Origin: Planctomycetota bacterium
GTDB taxonomy: Bacteria; Planctomycetota; PUPC01; JACPCR01
Reading direction: 5' to 3'
DNA: 64,000 nucleotides
Assembly (NCBI GenBank): GCA_016179685.1
Contig: JACPCR010000073.1
Coordinates: 62,001-126,000 of the forward strand
Made by a program: the position numbers and the translations under genes. Of the stretch, positions 1-8,303 are shown piece after piece. Within the stretch, counting starts at the first letter, position 1, and each line of letters opens with the position of its first letter. The notes beneath the pieces are model-generated. The model was not told the DNA's origin. It ran no database searches and worked only from the letters and a program-made list of their open reading frames with translations.

Positions 1-347
1 CCCGCACTTTCGTACGCGTGTACTTTGAGAAACCCTTTGGGAATCGACGGGTCCCCCGCTAAATCGAGGATCCCTTTGGGAGCGGGTGAGCGTGTTCGTA
101 GGTGCTAGTTCACCCGAGATGATTGAGAAGTTACACCTTAACGCGGTCCAAGGGCCGCAACCCAACACGGCTGGGAAGGGTGTCAGGTGTCAGGAAACAC
201 CTGACACCTGACACCTGACACCTGACACCTGACACCTATTCAAACCTCTTCGCCGGGTGCCCACGTGGTGGGCGCGGCACGGCGTGGGGCGCGGAGAAGT
301 GACACCCTTAGACTCTATAATTCTCGGTGGACGCTTTTCAAACCGTT
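1..347. repeat. 5-prime intergenic stretch with TGACACC array
   Basis: No gene is seen before about 327. Positions 177-237 hold a run of overlapping TGACACC/GGTGTCA units, with inverted copies at 178-193 and direct copies from 199 on. The motif GAGAAGT-(T/G)ACACC-TTA occurs at 123-139 and again at 294-312, the second time followed by GACTCTATAAT. The same block order (cgggcgaagcccgcaaccc-like text, TGACACC units, a GCCGGGTGCCC segment, GAGAAGTTACGCCCTAAGACT) recurs at about 55876-56060, so this is a dispersed intergenic element and not unique leader sequence. Confidence 0.7.
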
Positions 348-1127
348 ATGTTGAAGATCGGACTTCGGCTGGATTGTTTGGCGCTGGGTCCGAGAGAGGC
401 TCTGGCCCGGGCTGCGTCGCTGAAGATGGACGGCGTCGAAATCCCCGCCGCCTGGGGCGATTTCCACCCGCGGGCGCTCGACCGCAGCGGCCGCCGGGCG
501 CTACGGCACTACCTTGAGGACTTGAGGATCGGTCTGGCCGCGCTCGGGGCCGACGCGGGCTTCCGATTCGAAGATGAGAGCCGAGTGGAGTGCTTCGTGG
601 ACACGACCCGTGCCATCCTGGAGATGGCCGTGGACCTGAAGACGGCGATGCTGACCACAGCCGTGGGGGCCATCCCCGAAAAACCCGAGGACCGCCGCTA
701 CCAGGTCATCCGTGAGGTTCTCAAGGAGCTCGCCGATGACGCGGCAAACCGCGGATGCTCTCTTGCACTTTCAGCGGGCCAGGGCCCCCCGGAGGCGCTT
801 CGCCGCTTCCTGGACGATCTGAAACATGACGGGCTGCGCGTCAATTATGATCCGGCAAACTTGGTGTTCTCCGGACACGACCCAGCTCGCTCGGTCGCTC
901 TTCTGGGCCCCTATATAGCGGCGGTGCGGGCCCGGGACGGCCGGCGCTACCTGGACGGCTCGAAGGAGGAGCTGCCGCTCGGCACGGGGGATGTCCCGTT
1001 CGACGCGGTCATGGAGGCGCTGGGCGATTTCGATTTCCACGGTTACCTCGTGATCGCCCGGCGTCCCCATGAGAAGATCGAAGAGGAGATCGAGGCCGCG
1101 CACAGGTTTCTGAAACGCTATCTCTGA
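348..1127 (+). CDS. Sugar phosphate isomerase/epimerase family protein (xylose isomerase-like TIM barrel)
   Basis: A 259-residue cytosolic protein of the AP-endonuclease-2-like/xylose isomerase-like TIM barrel superfamily. The N-terminus MLKIGLRLDCLALG and the later segments RVNYDPANLVFSGHDP (metal/substrate strand) and LPLGTGDVPFDAVMEAL near the C-terminus are the usual family landmarks; no signal peptide. These enzymes interconvert keto- and aldo-sugars or sugar phosphates, but the substrate cannot be read from sequence. I prefer the ATG at 348; an in-frame GTG at 327 would add seven residues (VDAFQTV) that do not look like the family N-terminus. The stop codon overlaps the GAGGAG ribosome site of the ABC ATPase gene 10 bp downstream, so co-transcription with the exporter genes is likely. 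Family confidence is high, function low. Confidence 0.85.
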   Translation: MLKIGLRLDCLALGPREALARAASLKMDGVEIPAAWGDFHPRALDRSGRRALRHYLEDLRIGLAALGADAGFRFEDESRVECFVDTTRAILEMAVDLKTAMLTTAVGAIPEKPEDRRYQVIREVLKELADDAANRGCSLALSAGQGPPEALRRFLDDLKHDGLRVNYDPANLVFSGHDPARSVALLGPYIAAVRARDGRRYLDGSKEELPLGTGDVPFDAVMEALGDFDFHGYLVIARRPHEKIEEEIEAAHRFLKRYL

Positions 1128-1137
1128 GGAGCGCCGG

Positions 1138-2100
1138 ATGCCTCTGCTGGAAGTCCGTTCCATCCACAAATGGTTTGGCAGCCTCCACGCGGTCCAGGAC
1201 GTCACCTTCGACCTCGATGACGGCCAAATTCTCGGGTTCATCGGGCCGAACGGGGCGGGCAAGACGACCACGATCCGCATCCTCGCCGGGCTTGCCAACC
1301 CGGCCCAGGGCCAGGTCCACGTCCATGGCTACTCCGTCCGCCTCGAGCCGGAGAAGACCCGGGCGCTGACCGGCTACATGCCGGACAACTTTGGCCCCTA
1401 TGAGAATACCCGTGTGGACGAGTACCTGGATTTCTTCGCGGATGCGTTTGGCATCGCGCCCGGCAAGAGGAAGACCCTGGTCGATGAGGTGCTGGAGCTG
1501 ACGGACCTTGCCGGGCTGCGGCATCGGGACGTGGATACGCTTTCCAAGGGCGAGTCCCAGAGGGTCGCTCTGGCTCGATGCCTCATGCACGATCCGAAGC
1601 TGCTGCTGCTGGACGAGCCGGCCGCTGGTCTGGACCCGCGGGCGCGGATCGAGCTGAGGGAGCTGCTCAAGGAGTTGAGCCGCATGGGGAAGGCGGTGCT
1701 CATCTCCTCGCACATCCTGACGGAGTTGGAGGACCTCTGCACGCACGTCGCCGTTCTGGACCACGGCAAGCTTTTGGCCTGTGGGACCCGGGAACAGGTG
1801 CTGGCCTCCAGGACGGGCGAGATACGCTTCCGCGCGGACCTCGTCGAAGGGGCCGAGGAGGCGGTGCGTGCCCTCCAGGGTCTGCCTGGCGTCAGCGCCG
1901 TCCAGGCGCGGAACGGCCGGGAGGTCGAGGGCCGGTTCTCTGGCGCCCCGGCGGACGCCAGCGCCATCGTCGCCCGCCTCGTTCTGTCCAACTTCCGGAT
2001 TCTGGGTTTCAACCAGGAATGCGCCGGCCTCGAAGAGGTCTTCCTTCGTCTCACCGAAACGCGGCCTGAGAAGGAGGAGGCCCCGCGTGCCGAGACTTGA
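1138..2100 (+). CDS. ABC transporter ATP-binding protein (ABC-2 / CcmA-type)
   Basis: A 320-residue ATPase subunit of an ABC-2 type exporter. Walker A GPNGAGKT is at residues 36-43, a Q-loop-like segment GYMPDNFGPYENTRVDEYL follows at about 79-97, the signature is LSKGESQR (135-142, a variant of LSGGQ), and Walker B LLLLDEP is at 155-161, followed by the H-switch region (LISSHILTELEDLC). The C-terminal about 100 residues form the extension typical of the CcmA/NatA-like group. A GAGGAG ribosome site (1126-1131) lies six bases before the ATG. The gene overlaps the following permease gene by 14 bp, so the two are translationally coupled and most likely form one exporter. Substrate unknown. Confidence 0.95.
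   Translation: MPLLEVRSIHKWFGSLHAVQDVTFDLDDGQILGFIGPNGAGKTTTIRILAGLANPAQGQVHVHGYSVRLEPEKTRALTGYMPDNFGPYENTRVDEYLDFFADAFGIAPGKRKTLVDEVLELTDLAGLRHRDVDTLSKGESQRVALARCLMHDPKLLLLDEPAAGLDPRARIELRELLKELSRMGKAVLISSHILTELEDLCTHVAVLDHGKLLACGTREQVLASRTGEIRFRADLVEGAEEAVRALQGLPGVSAVQARNGREVEGRFSGAPADASAIVARLVLSNFRILGFNQECAGLEEVFLRLTETRPEKEEAPRAET
2071..2080 (+). promoter_or_regulatory. Ribosome binding site deciding the GTG start of the permease
   Basis: AAGGAGGAGG lies six bases upstream of the GTG at 2087 and inside the coding sequence of the ABC ATPase gene. It is the strongest Shine-Dalgarno match in the first 5 kb and fixes the permease start within the overlap. Confidence 0.85.
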
Positions 2101-2941
2101 TGCGATCGCCGTCTCGCTGCTCGACCAGGCCGCACGCCTCTGGCGCAATCCGGTCCTTCGCCGGGAGAGCCGCTCGCGCCTCCGCGGAACGCGTACCCTG
2201 GTCATCCTGACGGGCTTCATGACCGCCCTTTCCCTCACCTTTTACGTCGCCTATCACGTCATTCTTTCCCAGTACAGTTGGCGGCCCTGGGCGCTCTCGA
2301 AGGCCGGGGCCCAGCTTTTCTGCGTTCTCGCCGGCGTCGAGTGCGGCCTGATCATGCTGCTCGCCCCAGCCTTCTCCTGCGCCACGGTGACCACGGAACG
2401 AGAAAGGGGCACCCTCGACCTCGTCCACATCACCCTGCTCAGTCCCAGGACGATCCTGGTGGGAAAGCTCGCCGCGTCCCTCAGTTACATCCTCATGTTG
2501 CTCTTCTCATCCCTTCCCATCTTCTCCGCCTGCCTCCTCCTCGGCGGGCTCTCGCCGCTCCAGATCGTCCTCGCCGTGCTCATCCTCGCGGCCACGACGG
2601 TCACCTACGGCCTCCTGGGCCTCTTCTTCAGCGTCATGGCAGGGAAGACGGTCACCGCGGCCGCCTTGAGCACTCTCGCCGTCTTCGGTCTCAACCTGAT
2701 GCCGATCGCCCTCGTCGGCATCATGGACATGCTGCTGGATTTGCACGGCGACAATCTCTACAAGGCGGCGCTGTGCAGTTCACCCATCCCCGGCCTTGTG
2801 GAAATCCTCATCCCCGAGTTCCGCCTCGGAATCGTCAATAGCCTCGGGGTGCCTGCCGCGGCCATCACCTGGCCCGGTTACTTCCTGCTTGCCCTCGTGC
2901 TCTGGTCCCTGATGGTGCGAAGGGTCCGCAGGACGTCGTGA
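2087..2941 (+). CDS. ABC-2 type transporter permease
   Basis: A 284-residue integral membrane protein with about six hydrophobic segments, starting with TLVILTGFMTALSLTFYVAY and ending with YFLLALVLWSLMVRR. The cytosolic loop TTERERGTLDLVHITLLSPRTILVGKL is the hallmark of ABC-2 permeases (ExxGTLxLL...LSPxxIxxGK). The start is the GTG at 2087, chosen because a near-perfect ribosome site AAGGAGGAGG sits at 2071-2080 inside the 3-prime end of the ATPase gene; an open frame extends further upstream but only as overlap with the ATPase gene. The protein partners the preceding ATPase. It is at the short end for the family, with no duplicated domain. Substrate cannot be inferred. Confidence 0.9.
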   Translation: MPRLDAIAVSLLDQAARLWRNPVLRRESRSRLRGTRTLVILTGFMTALSLTFYVAYHVILSQYSWRPWALSKAGAQLFCVLAGVECGLIMLLAPAFSCATVTTERERGTLDLVHITLLSPRTILVGKLAASLSYILMLLFSSLPIFSACLLLGGLSPLQIVLAVLILAATTVTYGLLGLFFSVMAGKTVTAAALSTLAVFGLNLMPIALVGIMDMLLDLHGDNLYKAALCSSPIPGLVEILIPEFRLGIVNSLGVPAAAITWPGYFLLALVLWSLMVRRVRRTS

Positions 2942-2971
2942 TCCCGGGTCCCTGTGAAGCTTCGCCTCAAG

Positions 2972-4033
2972 CTATCCTGGCCAGACCCTTCGAAGAAACG
3001 TGAGCCAGTTGCCGTGCATCACGGCCGCGATGTCCTCCCGGGGGTAGCCGCGCTTCTCGAGGATGCCTGGAATGCGGCGTAGGTCCGCGATGGTGTCGAG
3101 GTCGCAGGGCGACTGCTCGCGCCCATAGCCGCCGTCCAGGTCCGTCCCGATCGCCGCATGCCGGACATTGCCCGCGACCTGGCAGATGTGGTCGATATGG
3201 TCCGTCACCGTTCCCAGCGTCGTGCGCGAATTATCCGGCTTCAGCTTGTCGAAGTCCGGCGTGAGCATCCAGTCGTCAAAGGCCACGCCGATGACCGCGT
3301 CACGCTCCACCAGGGACCGGATTTGCCGGTCCGTGAACTGGCGATCGTGCGGCACCAAGGCGTGGCAGCAGTTGTGCGTGGCGATGACAGGCCCGCCGAA
3401 AAGGTCCAGCGCCTCCCAGAAGCTCCCCTCCGCCGTGTGCGTGAGGTCCAGAACCATTCCCTGCGCTTCGAGCGCCTTCAGAAGCGGCCGGGCCGGCGGA
3501 AGCAAGCCACCCGGCGCCTGGGTGCCGTGCGCATAGGTGCTGATGCCATAATGCACCAGGCTCACGATGCGCAAACCCTGCCGCCACCAATCCGGCACTT
3601 GCTCCGGCGAAACGATCGGGTCCGCCCCCTCCATGCTCAACACGAAGCCCAGGGGCGTGCCCGACGGGTCCCCCTGCCAGTCCAGCAGGTGCGCCTCCAG
3701 GCTCGCTCGGTCGTGCACCATGCGCATCACGCCTTTGCGCTCGAGCAGCCGATAGACCGCGGCCTCGCCCTGGGCCTTAGCATAAGCGATGTCCTGGTTG
3801 CGCACGCCGGCGAACCTGCCACCCACCGAGGCCACTCGGGCGTGCACCGTGACGAAGCTCAACCCGATGCCTGCCTCCCGCATCGCCGGGATGGCCACCG
3901 TATTGCTCCCCCGGCCCTTCTTGTCCTTCATCCCCGCCTCCGATGCCCGGATTGCCGCCACCGGCTGCAGAATGTCCCGGTTGTACTCGATCGCGTTATA
4001 GGCCAGATCGAGATGGCTATCAATGATCAGCAT
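2972..4033 (-). CDS. Membrane dipeptidase-like protein (peptidase family M19)
   Basis: A 353-residue amidohydrolase-fold protein of the renal dipeptidase family (M19), which hydrolyses dipeptides with a binuclear zinc site. All expected metal positions are present: HxD in IIDSHLDL near the N-terminus, the bridging Glu in LSMEGADP, His in LDLTHT and ATHNCCH, and Asp in IGTDLDGGYG. No signal peptide is visible, so it is probably cytosolic. It is convergent with the permease gene (30 bp between stops) and stands alone on this strand. A second M19 homologue lies at 46049-47266 and lacks two of these ligands; this copy is the one expected to be active. True substrate in this clade is uncertain, since many bacterial M19 proteins act on D-amino-acid dipeptides. 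Confidence 0.92.
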   Translation of the reverse strand: MLIIDSHLDLAYNAIEYNRDILQPVAAIRASEAGMKDKKGRGSNTVAIPAMREAGIGLSFVTVHARVASVGGRFAGVRNQDIAYAKAQGEAAVYRLLERKGVMRMVHDRASLEAHLLDWQGDPSGTPLGFVLSMEGADPIVSPEQVPDWWRQGLRIVSLVHYGISTYAHGTQAPGGLLPPARPLLKALEAQGMVLDLTHTAEGSFWEALDLFGGPVIATHNCCHALVPHDRQFTDRQIRSLVERDAVIGVAFDDWMLTPDFDKLKPDNSRTTLGTVTDHIDHICQVAGNVRHAAIGTDLDGGYGREQSPCDLDTIADLRRIPGILEKRGYPREDIAAVMHGNWLTFLRRVWPG

Positions 4034-4438
4034 GGACCGCTCCCGCCGTGTTCAAAAGAAACCGCGCCCGCCCGCAGCGGGCGAGCGCCCCGTCGAGAGG
4101 AAGGCGCTTCGCTTCCGCAGAGAATGGCATCGTAGTGCTCGCTGGCCGGTGGGTCAACGATTGAAATCCGCTACGCCCTTCGGGCTCGCGGATTTCGGAT
4201 TCCTCGAATCCTCTGGGTGCATGGGTTCACAACTTGCACCGGCAAGATGCGCAGCCTCGTGGGCTGCGACGATGTAACTACTTGCGAAACCATTATTTCG
4301 CCCCTACAGGGCTTCAATCAACATTCTTTTCACTTTGCCCAGGCCGTCGTCCGCTTGCGGCGGACTTGGCCTGGGCTTTCCTACGCCGCCCCTTTGGGGC
4401 TGTCTATGAAGAGGCAACTCGCCGATTTCACCAAGTTC
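4034..4438. repeat. Intergenic region with two dispersed palindromic repeats
   Basis: No gene is seen. Positions 4160-4200 carry a hairpin GAAATCCGC...GCGGATTTC around a TACGCCCTTCGGGCTC core; the same element recurs at 40034-40075 and inverted at 44674-44712. Positions 4284-4402 carry a three-hairpin REP-like element: GCCCCTACAGGGC, then CCCAGGCC (4338-4345) pairing with GGCCTGGG (4368-4375) around an inner GTCCGC/GCGGAC stem, then GCCCCTTTGGGGC. A close copy of the first two parts lies at 36648-36745. Confidence 0.8.
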
Positions 4439-5611
4439 TTACCGCACATTTCCCTCCACCCCGCCCGCCCTCCGGCTCTGCTCGACCGCGCGGGCCAGTT
4501 CCTCGATGACGAAATCCACCTCGGCCTCGTCGTTGGAACGGCCCAAGGACAAGCGCAGAGCCGAACGCGTCAGGCCCGCCGGAAGCCCGATCGCTGGCAG
4601 AACATGAGACGGCTGGGGCGAGCCGGAGGCGCATGCGGAGCCGTTGCTGGCCGCGATGCCCGCCAGGTCCAGGCGGATGAGCAGCGCCTGGCTGTCCGCC
4701 CCCTCGAAGGAGAAGCTCGCGTTGCCCGGCAGGCGCAGCATCTCATGACCGTTGAGCCGGGCGTCCGGAATCACGGCCAGGACGCCCCGGATCAGCCTGT
4801 CCCGCAGTCCCTTCAGGCGGTCCGACTCCTCCGTCCTATCCTGCGCCGCCAGCTCGCAGGCCATGGCCAGGCCCACCGCGGCCGCAACGTTCTCGGTGCC
4901 GCCACGCCGCCGGGTCTCCTGCTCGCCCCCGTGCAGAAAGGGAACGAGGGGCGTGCCCCTGCGCACGTAAAGCACGCCGATCCCCTTGGGTCCGTAGAGC
5001 TTGTGGCCCGACAGCGAGAGAAGGTCCACCCCCAGGGCCACGACGTCCACGGGCAGGCTGCCGCAGGCCTGGACCGCATCCGTGTGCAGCGGCACGCCGC
5101 GTTCCCGGGTGATCCGGCTGATCGTCTCGATCGGCTCGAGGGTTCCGATCTCGTTGTTGGCCATCATGATCGACACCAGGGTCGTGTCCGGCCCGATGGC
5201 CCGGCCCACCTCCTCGGGGTCCACCATCCCGCCGGAATCTACCGGGAGGTAGGTCACCCGGAATCCCAGTTTTTCCATGAACTGGCAGGCGTTCAGCACG
5301 GCATGATGCTCGATGCGGCTGGTCACGACGTGGCGATGAGTGTCCCGCCGCGCCATGGCGACGCCCCACAAGGCCGCGTTGTCCGATTCCGTGCCGCCGC
5401 TGGTGAAGACGATCTCCTCGGGCCGGGCCCCGAGGAAGCCGGCGACGCGTTCCCGGGCGCCCTCGAGGGCCGCCCGGGCCTCACGCCCGAAGGCATGGAG
5501 GCTCGAGGCGTTGCCGAACACCTCGGACGCGAAGGGCAGCATGGCCTGAACGACCTCGGGCCTCATCGGCGTGGTCGCCGCGTGATCCATGTAAATCCTG
5601 CGTTGGGCCAT
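4439..5611 (-). CDS. nifS: Cysteine desulfurase (NifS/IscS class V aminotransferase)
   Basis: A 390-residue PLP enzyme that takes sulfur from cysteine for Fe-S cluster or thio-cofactor assembly. The N-terminal MDHAATTPMRPEV block, the TSGGTESDN motif (70-78), EHHAVL (101-106) and the PLP-lysine motif SLSGHKLYGPKG (Lys204) are all present. The persulfide-forming cysteine is Cys327 in NGSACASGSPQPSHVL, the short active-site loop arrangement of group I enzymes. Length is normal for the family. No scaffold gene (iscU/nifU) is adjacent, and the next genes on either side are on the other strand or separated by repeats, so this is probably a free-standing housekeeping or accessory desulfurase. I cannot separate NifS from IscS by sequence alone. 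Confidence 0.95.
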   Translation of the reverse strand: MAQRRIYMDHAATTPMRPEVVQAMLPFASEVFGNASSLHAFGREARAALEGARERVAGFLGARPEEIVFTSGGTESDNAALWGVAMARRDTHRHVVTSRIEHHAVLNACQFMEKLGFRVTYLPVDSGGMVDPEEVGRAIGPDTTLVSIMMANNEIGTLEPIETISRITRERGVPLHTDAVQACGSLPVDVVALGVDLLSLSGHKLYGPKGIGVLYVRRGTPLVPFLHGGEQETRRRGGTENVAAAVGLAMACELAAQDRTEESDRLKGLRDRLIRGVLAVIPDARLNGHEMLRLPGNASFSFEGADSQALLIRLDLAGIAASNGSACASGSPQPSHVLPAIGLPAGLTRSALRLSLGRSNDEAEVDFVIEELARAVEQSRRAGGVEGNVR

Positions 5612-6026
5612 GCTGGGCTTCCTGAATCCTGATTCTTGAGTCCGTACGTCGTCTGACCGTGAGTGCAGAAATCCCTGGGCGCTCGTTGAGATTCAAAGAA
5701 AGGCGATCCCTGCCTGCCGCGCCTGCCTGTGCCGGGCCCCTGTCCGCGCCTGCATGTGCCGGGCACGGCAGACAGGTGCGGCACGCGGCAGGCAGGCGCG
5801 ACGCTCGCGGCGCAGGCAGGCAGACAGGGCGGCACAGGCAGGCAGGAGCGGGACAAGGAAGGTGCAGTTACGGAATTCCAACACACCCATCCTCATCGCT
5901 GCACCTGAATGGCGCAGAAGGCTTCGACCGTTTCCTCCACGGCGAGTTCCACGTACGGGCCGCGGTCTGTAAATCCGCGGCTAAGCTCCTTTGCCAGGTT
6001 TCCCTCCTGAATCAGAAAGCCAGCCT
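5612..6026. repeat. Intergenic region rich in GCCTGCCTGTGCCGG palindromes
   Basis: No gene is seen. Positions 5705-5855 consist almost entirely of head-to-head copies of a degenerate palindrome built from CCTGCCTGTGCCGG and its complement (CCGGCACAGGCAGG-like), interrupted by CGCGACGCTCGCGGCGC. The same unit appears at 20694-20745 and, remarkably, in frame inside the coding sequence at 62403-62437. The remainder (5860-6026) shows nothing recognisable. Confidence 0.75.
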
Positions 6027-6892
6027 AGGCGAAGACTGGATATCTCTCCGGCGGAATGGGGCTGTGCAGCGGAGCGGTGCTGGCGGAAATCTTCAAAGTT
6101 TCCATGCCGGCAAGATCGCTGAACCTGAACTTGAACTCTTCTTTTTGATCAGGGTCCGGAAACTTCCGAACTTCTCCCGCTTCCACCCTGACCTGAGCTT
6201 CCCTACCCGTGGCCGTGTTCGGCAGGAGATAGTAAGTAACAATGCCTCAACGTTCAACGAGGCGGCCACCCGCGCCAGACCGGTCCCTTCCGCCCACTTC
6301 AACCGCTCCACTTCCGCGGCGGCGAGACCTTCTTCGTTCGTGGCGGCCTGAACCTCACGGCAAACCAGCGGCTTCTCCGGCGCTTGCCTTTCGGCCACCG
6401 CCTGCCCGTCTCCGGCAGCCACGGAAAGCGCAAGCCCCCTGAAAATATTTTCCAACAAACGGTCTATCTCTTCCGGGTCGAGCTTCGCGCCCACAAGGTT
6501 TTCGCCCGGCGACAAAGCCAGGAGCAGGGCTTTGGACGCCAGAGCGTCCCAGCAGGCAAGCTTCGCCTTCAGAAGCGCAGCCAGCGCCAATGCAGCATGG
6601 CCGCCTCCGAGTTGCTCCTGCGCCGCCTCCACCTTCTTCCCAACTTCCGCCACTTGATCGGCCAACTTGGTGCGTCCAGTGACCGCGGCCTCTGCCCGGT
6701 TCAGCACGGCCCGGACTCTCCTATCTCCACGCACCCGACTCCGACGAAGAATTGTTCCCGCGGGAATTGGTCATCGTAGGGCTTCTTGACCCAGGCGGGA
6801 GACTCGGCGATGACGATTGGCGCCGTCGCAAACCAAAGCATACTGAGAATAAAACGAGCCGAAATTTTCAGGTCTTTATCCAACATACTCAA
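6027..6892 (-). pseudogene. Broken LPP20/DUF4384-like secreted protein gene
   Basis: Three reading frames on the minus strand together spell one damaged protein. The first (from ATG at 6892) has a signal peptide-like start MSMLDKDLKISARFILSMLWF, then AWVKKPYDDQFPREQFFVGVG, matching the start of the LPP20-like gene at 37487 (RYFVGVGAAE). About 100 codons of the expected middle are missing before a second frame with an Ala/Leu-rich helical segment (VLNRAEAAVTG...KVEAAQEQL). A further frameshift near 6240 is needed to read TYYLLPNTATGREAQVRVEAGE...FRFSDLAGMETLKISAS in a third frame, stopping at 6027; this tail resembles DUF4384. Reading of the frames is direct; family names are inference. The gene is not expected to make a functional product. 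Confidence 0.7.
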
Positions 6893-6903
6893 CGCCCCTC
6901 CGT

Positions 6904-6990
6904 GTTCGTAGTCCCGGCTTTAGCCGGAAGGCTTTCGTTCGTAGTCCCGGCTTTAGCCGGAAGGCTGTTTTCCGGATGAATCCGGGACTA
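6904..6990. repeat. Tandem CCGGCTTTAGCCGG repeat
   Basis: Two near-identical 31-bp units (TTCGTAGTCCCGGCTTTAG followed by CCGGAAGGCT) are followed by a third, diverged hairpin TCCGGATGAATCCGGGACTAC. A single copy of the palindromic core in the opposite orientation occurs at 36952-36974 (CCGGCTAAAGCCGGGAC). Confidence 0.75.
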
Positions 6991-7039
6991 CAAACAAGCA
7001 GCCAAAGCCAAGGGGAAAACCAAAAAAAAGCCCGTGGCG

Positions 7040-7145
7040 GCGTTCGACCCCATCCAGCTTGCTGGATGGTGAATCAGGTTCCTGCGCTACAAAGCCGTCT
7101 CGAAGCGTTCGACCCCATCCAGCTTGCTGGATGGTGAATCAGGTT
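7040..7145. repeat. Left REP-type hairpin pair flanking the transposase gene
   Basis: Two 41-bp copies (7040-7080 and 7105-7145, period 65 bp) each contain the perfect hairpin CCATCCAGCTTGCTGGATGG preceded by CGTTCGACC. Read on the minus strand they become CACCATCCAG-loop-CTGGATGGGGTCG, the same consensus as the three units on the far side of the transposase (7997-8190), so the two arrays are inverted relative to each other. Confidence 0.85.
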
Positions 7146-7151
7146 AACCAG

Positions 7152-7961
7152 CTATTCAGGCGAGGGATTCCTCCTTATCGCCGCCATGTCGTATTCGCTG
7201 AATGTCCCTGCATAGTAGTTGTAACTCCACACCGCGTTCTGCCCCAACGCATAGGCAAGATTATTTTGAAAAGCCAAGGCGATCTCTTCCGGCGAATGTT
7301 CCGGATTCCCTCTCAGGCCCAAATGCAGGTGATCGGGCATCACCGAGGCCGCGGCAATCCCATAGCCCTTCTTGCGGGCTATCTTGAAACACGAGTCCCG
7401 GATAATCTCCAGCCGTCGCCTGTCAACGATGCGGGCCCGCTCCTGCACCACAAGTACCAAGTGCAGGTTGTACCAATATCTTCCCCGTGCCGTTTCCGTC
7501 GGAACGCCAAGCTCAACCTTGGGATCACCCACGGTAAATTCTTTCATGAACTCTTGGAAAGATCGGTCAACGAAATTTGCTTTACTCACTTGGCTTTCGA
7601 TGTAATCGAGCACCTCCTGTGTTTCATTCTTGCCAACCGAACGCACCGAAAGCTTTCGGCTGAATCTGGCGGAGGGATGGCCACCCATTCGAAAGGCATA
7701 TTGCAGTCGGCCTTTGGCGCGTGTCGCCAGAAGCACCGGTGAGACTTGCGGCATGGCGCTGAAAGTGATCTGGATTTTTTCCCGAGACCAGTAACGTTCG
7801 AGGAGACGCAGGCCGTCCTTTTCCCAAAGGGGAAACACTTCCGAAAGGATCTCAGGAGACGGAAGTTCGGCAAAACAACCACCAGACGGCCACGTGGTCC
7901 AAGAGTAACGAAGATGGAACGCAGGATTGAGGTTAAGAGCTTTGTAAATGGGCGTGGGCAT
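7152..7961 (-). CDS. REP-associated tyrosine transposase-like protein (Y1/HUH, IS200-like superfamily)
   Basis: A 269-residue protein of the Y1 transposase (TnpA_REP) type, single-strand DNA nucleases that process palindromic repeats. The HUH motif is HLH at residues 211-213 (in VMPDHLHLGLRGN), and the candidate catalytic tyrosine is Tyr237 in NNLAYALGQNAVW. The N-terminal block FHLRYSWTTWPSGG and the segment GRYWYNLHLVLVV are typical of a clade I know from environmental genomes, in which an N-terminal extension precedes the Y1 domain. I chose ATG 7961; an in-frame ATG at 8021 lies inside the flanking REP hairpin and would add 20 residues. REP-type hairpins sit immediately on both sides (7040-7145 and 7997-8190) in opposite orientation, as expected for a RAYT and its substrates. 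The frame is intact. Confidence 0.88.
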   Translation of the reverse strand: MPTPIYKALNLNPAFHLRYSWTTWPSGGCFAELPSPEILSEVFPLWEKDGLRLLERYWSREKIQITFSAMPQVSPVLLATRAKGRLQYAFRMGGHPSARFSRKLSVRSVGKNETQEVLDYIESQVSKANFVDRSFQEFMKEFTVGDPKVELGVPTETARGRYWYNLHLVLVVQERARIVDRRRLEIIRDSCFKIARKKGYGIAAASVMPDHLHLGLRGNPEHSPEEIALAFQNNLAYALGQNAVWSYNYYAGTFSEYDMAAIRRNPSPE

Positions 7962-7996
7962 GGGAAGGAAAAAATAAGGGAAGCGCTCGGATAGCG

Positions 7997-8190
7997 CTAG
8001 CGTCATAACCTCCTCCACCATCCGGGTGAACCGGATGGGGTCGGCGTCTCCCGCGGCGATTCCCTAGCGTCGCAACCTCCTCCACCATCCGGGTGAACCG
8101 GATGGGGTCGGCGTCTCTCCTTGCGACTCTCTAGCGTCACAACCTGCTTTACCATCCGGGTGAACCGGATGGGGTTGGCGCCCCCAAACA
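7997..8190. repeat. Right REP-type array: three 67-bp direct repeats
   Basis: Three units begin with CTAGCGTC at 7997, 8064 and 8131 (period exactly 67 bp). Each has the perfect hairpin CCATCCGGGTGAACCGGATGG followed by GGTCGGCG (GGTTGGCG in the last). The third unit is the most diverged. They match the left array at 7040-7145 in inverted orientation. Confidence 0.9.
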
Positions 8191-8303
8191 GAAGACCGTG
8201 CGTCAGGCCCTCGCGAAAATTTTCTGCGCGCCAAAGGGGCCGAGTCAAGCCAAACAGCCAAACAGCCAAACAGCCAAATCCAAGGGGAAAAGGGGAAAAG
8301 ATT

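Noticed and set aside
181..236. TGACACC array considered as a CRISPR
   Set aside because: Units are 7-8 bp and contiguous, with no spacers.
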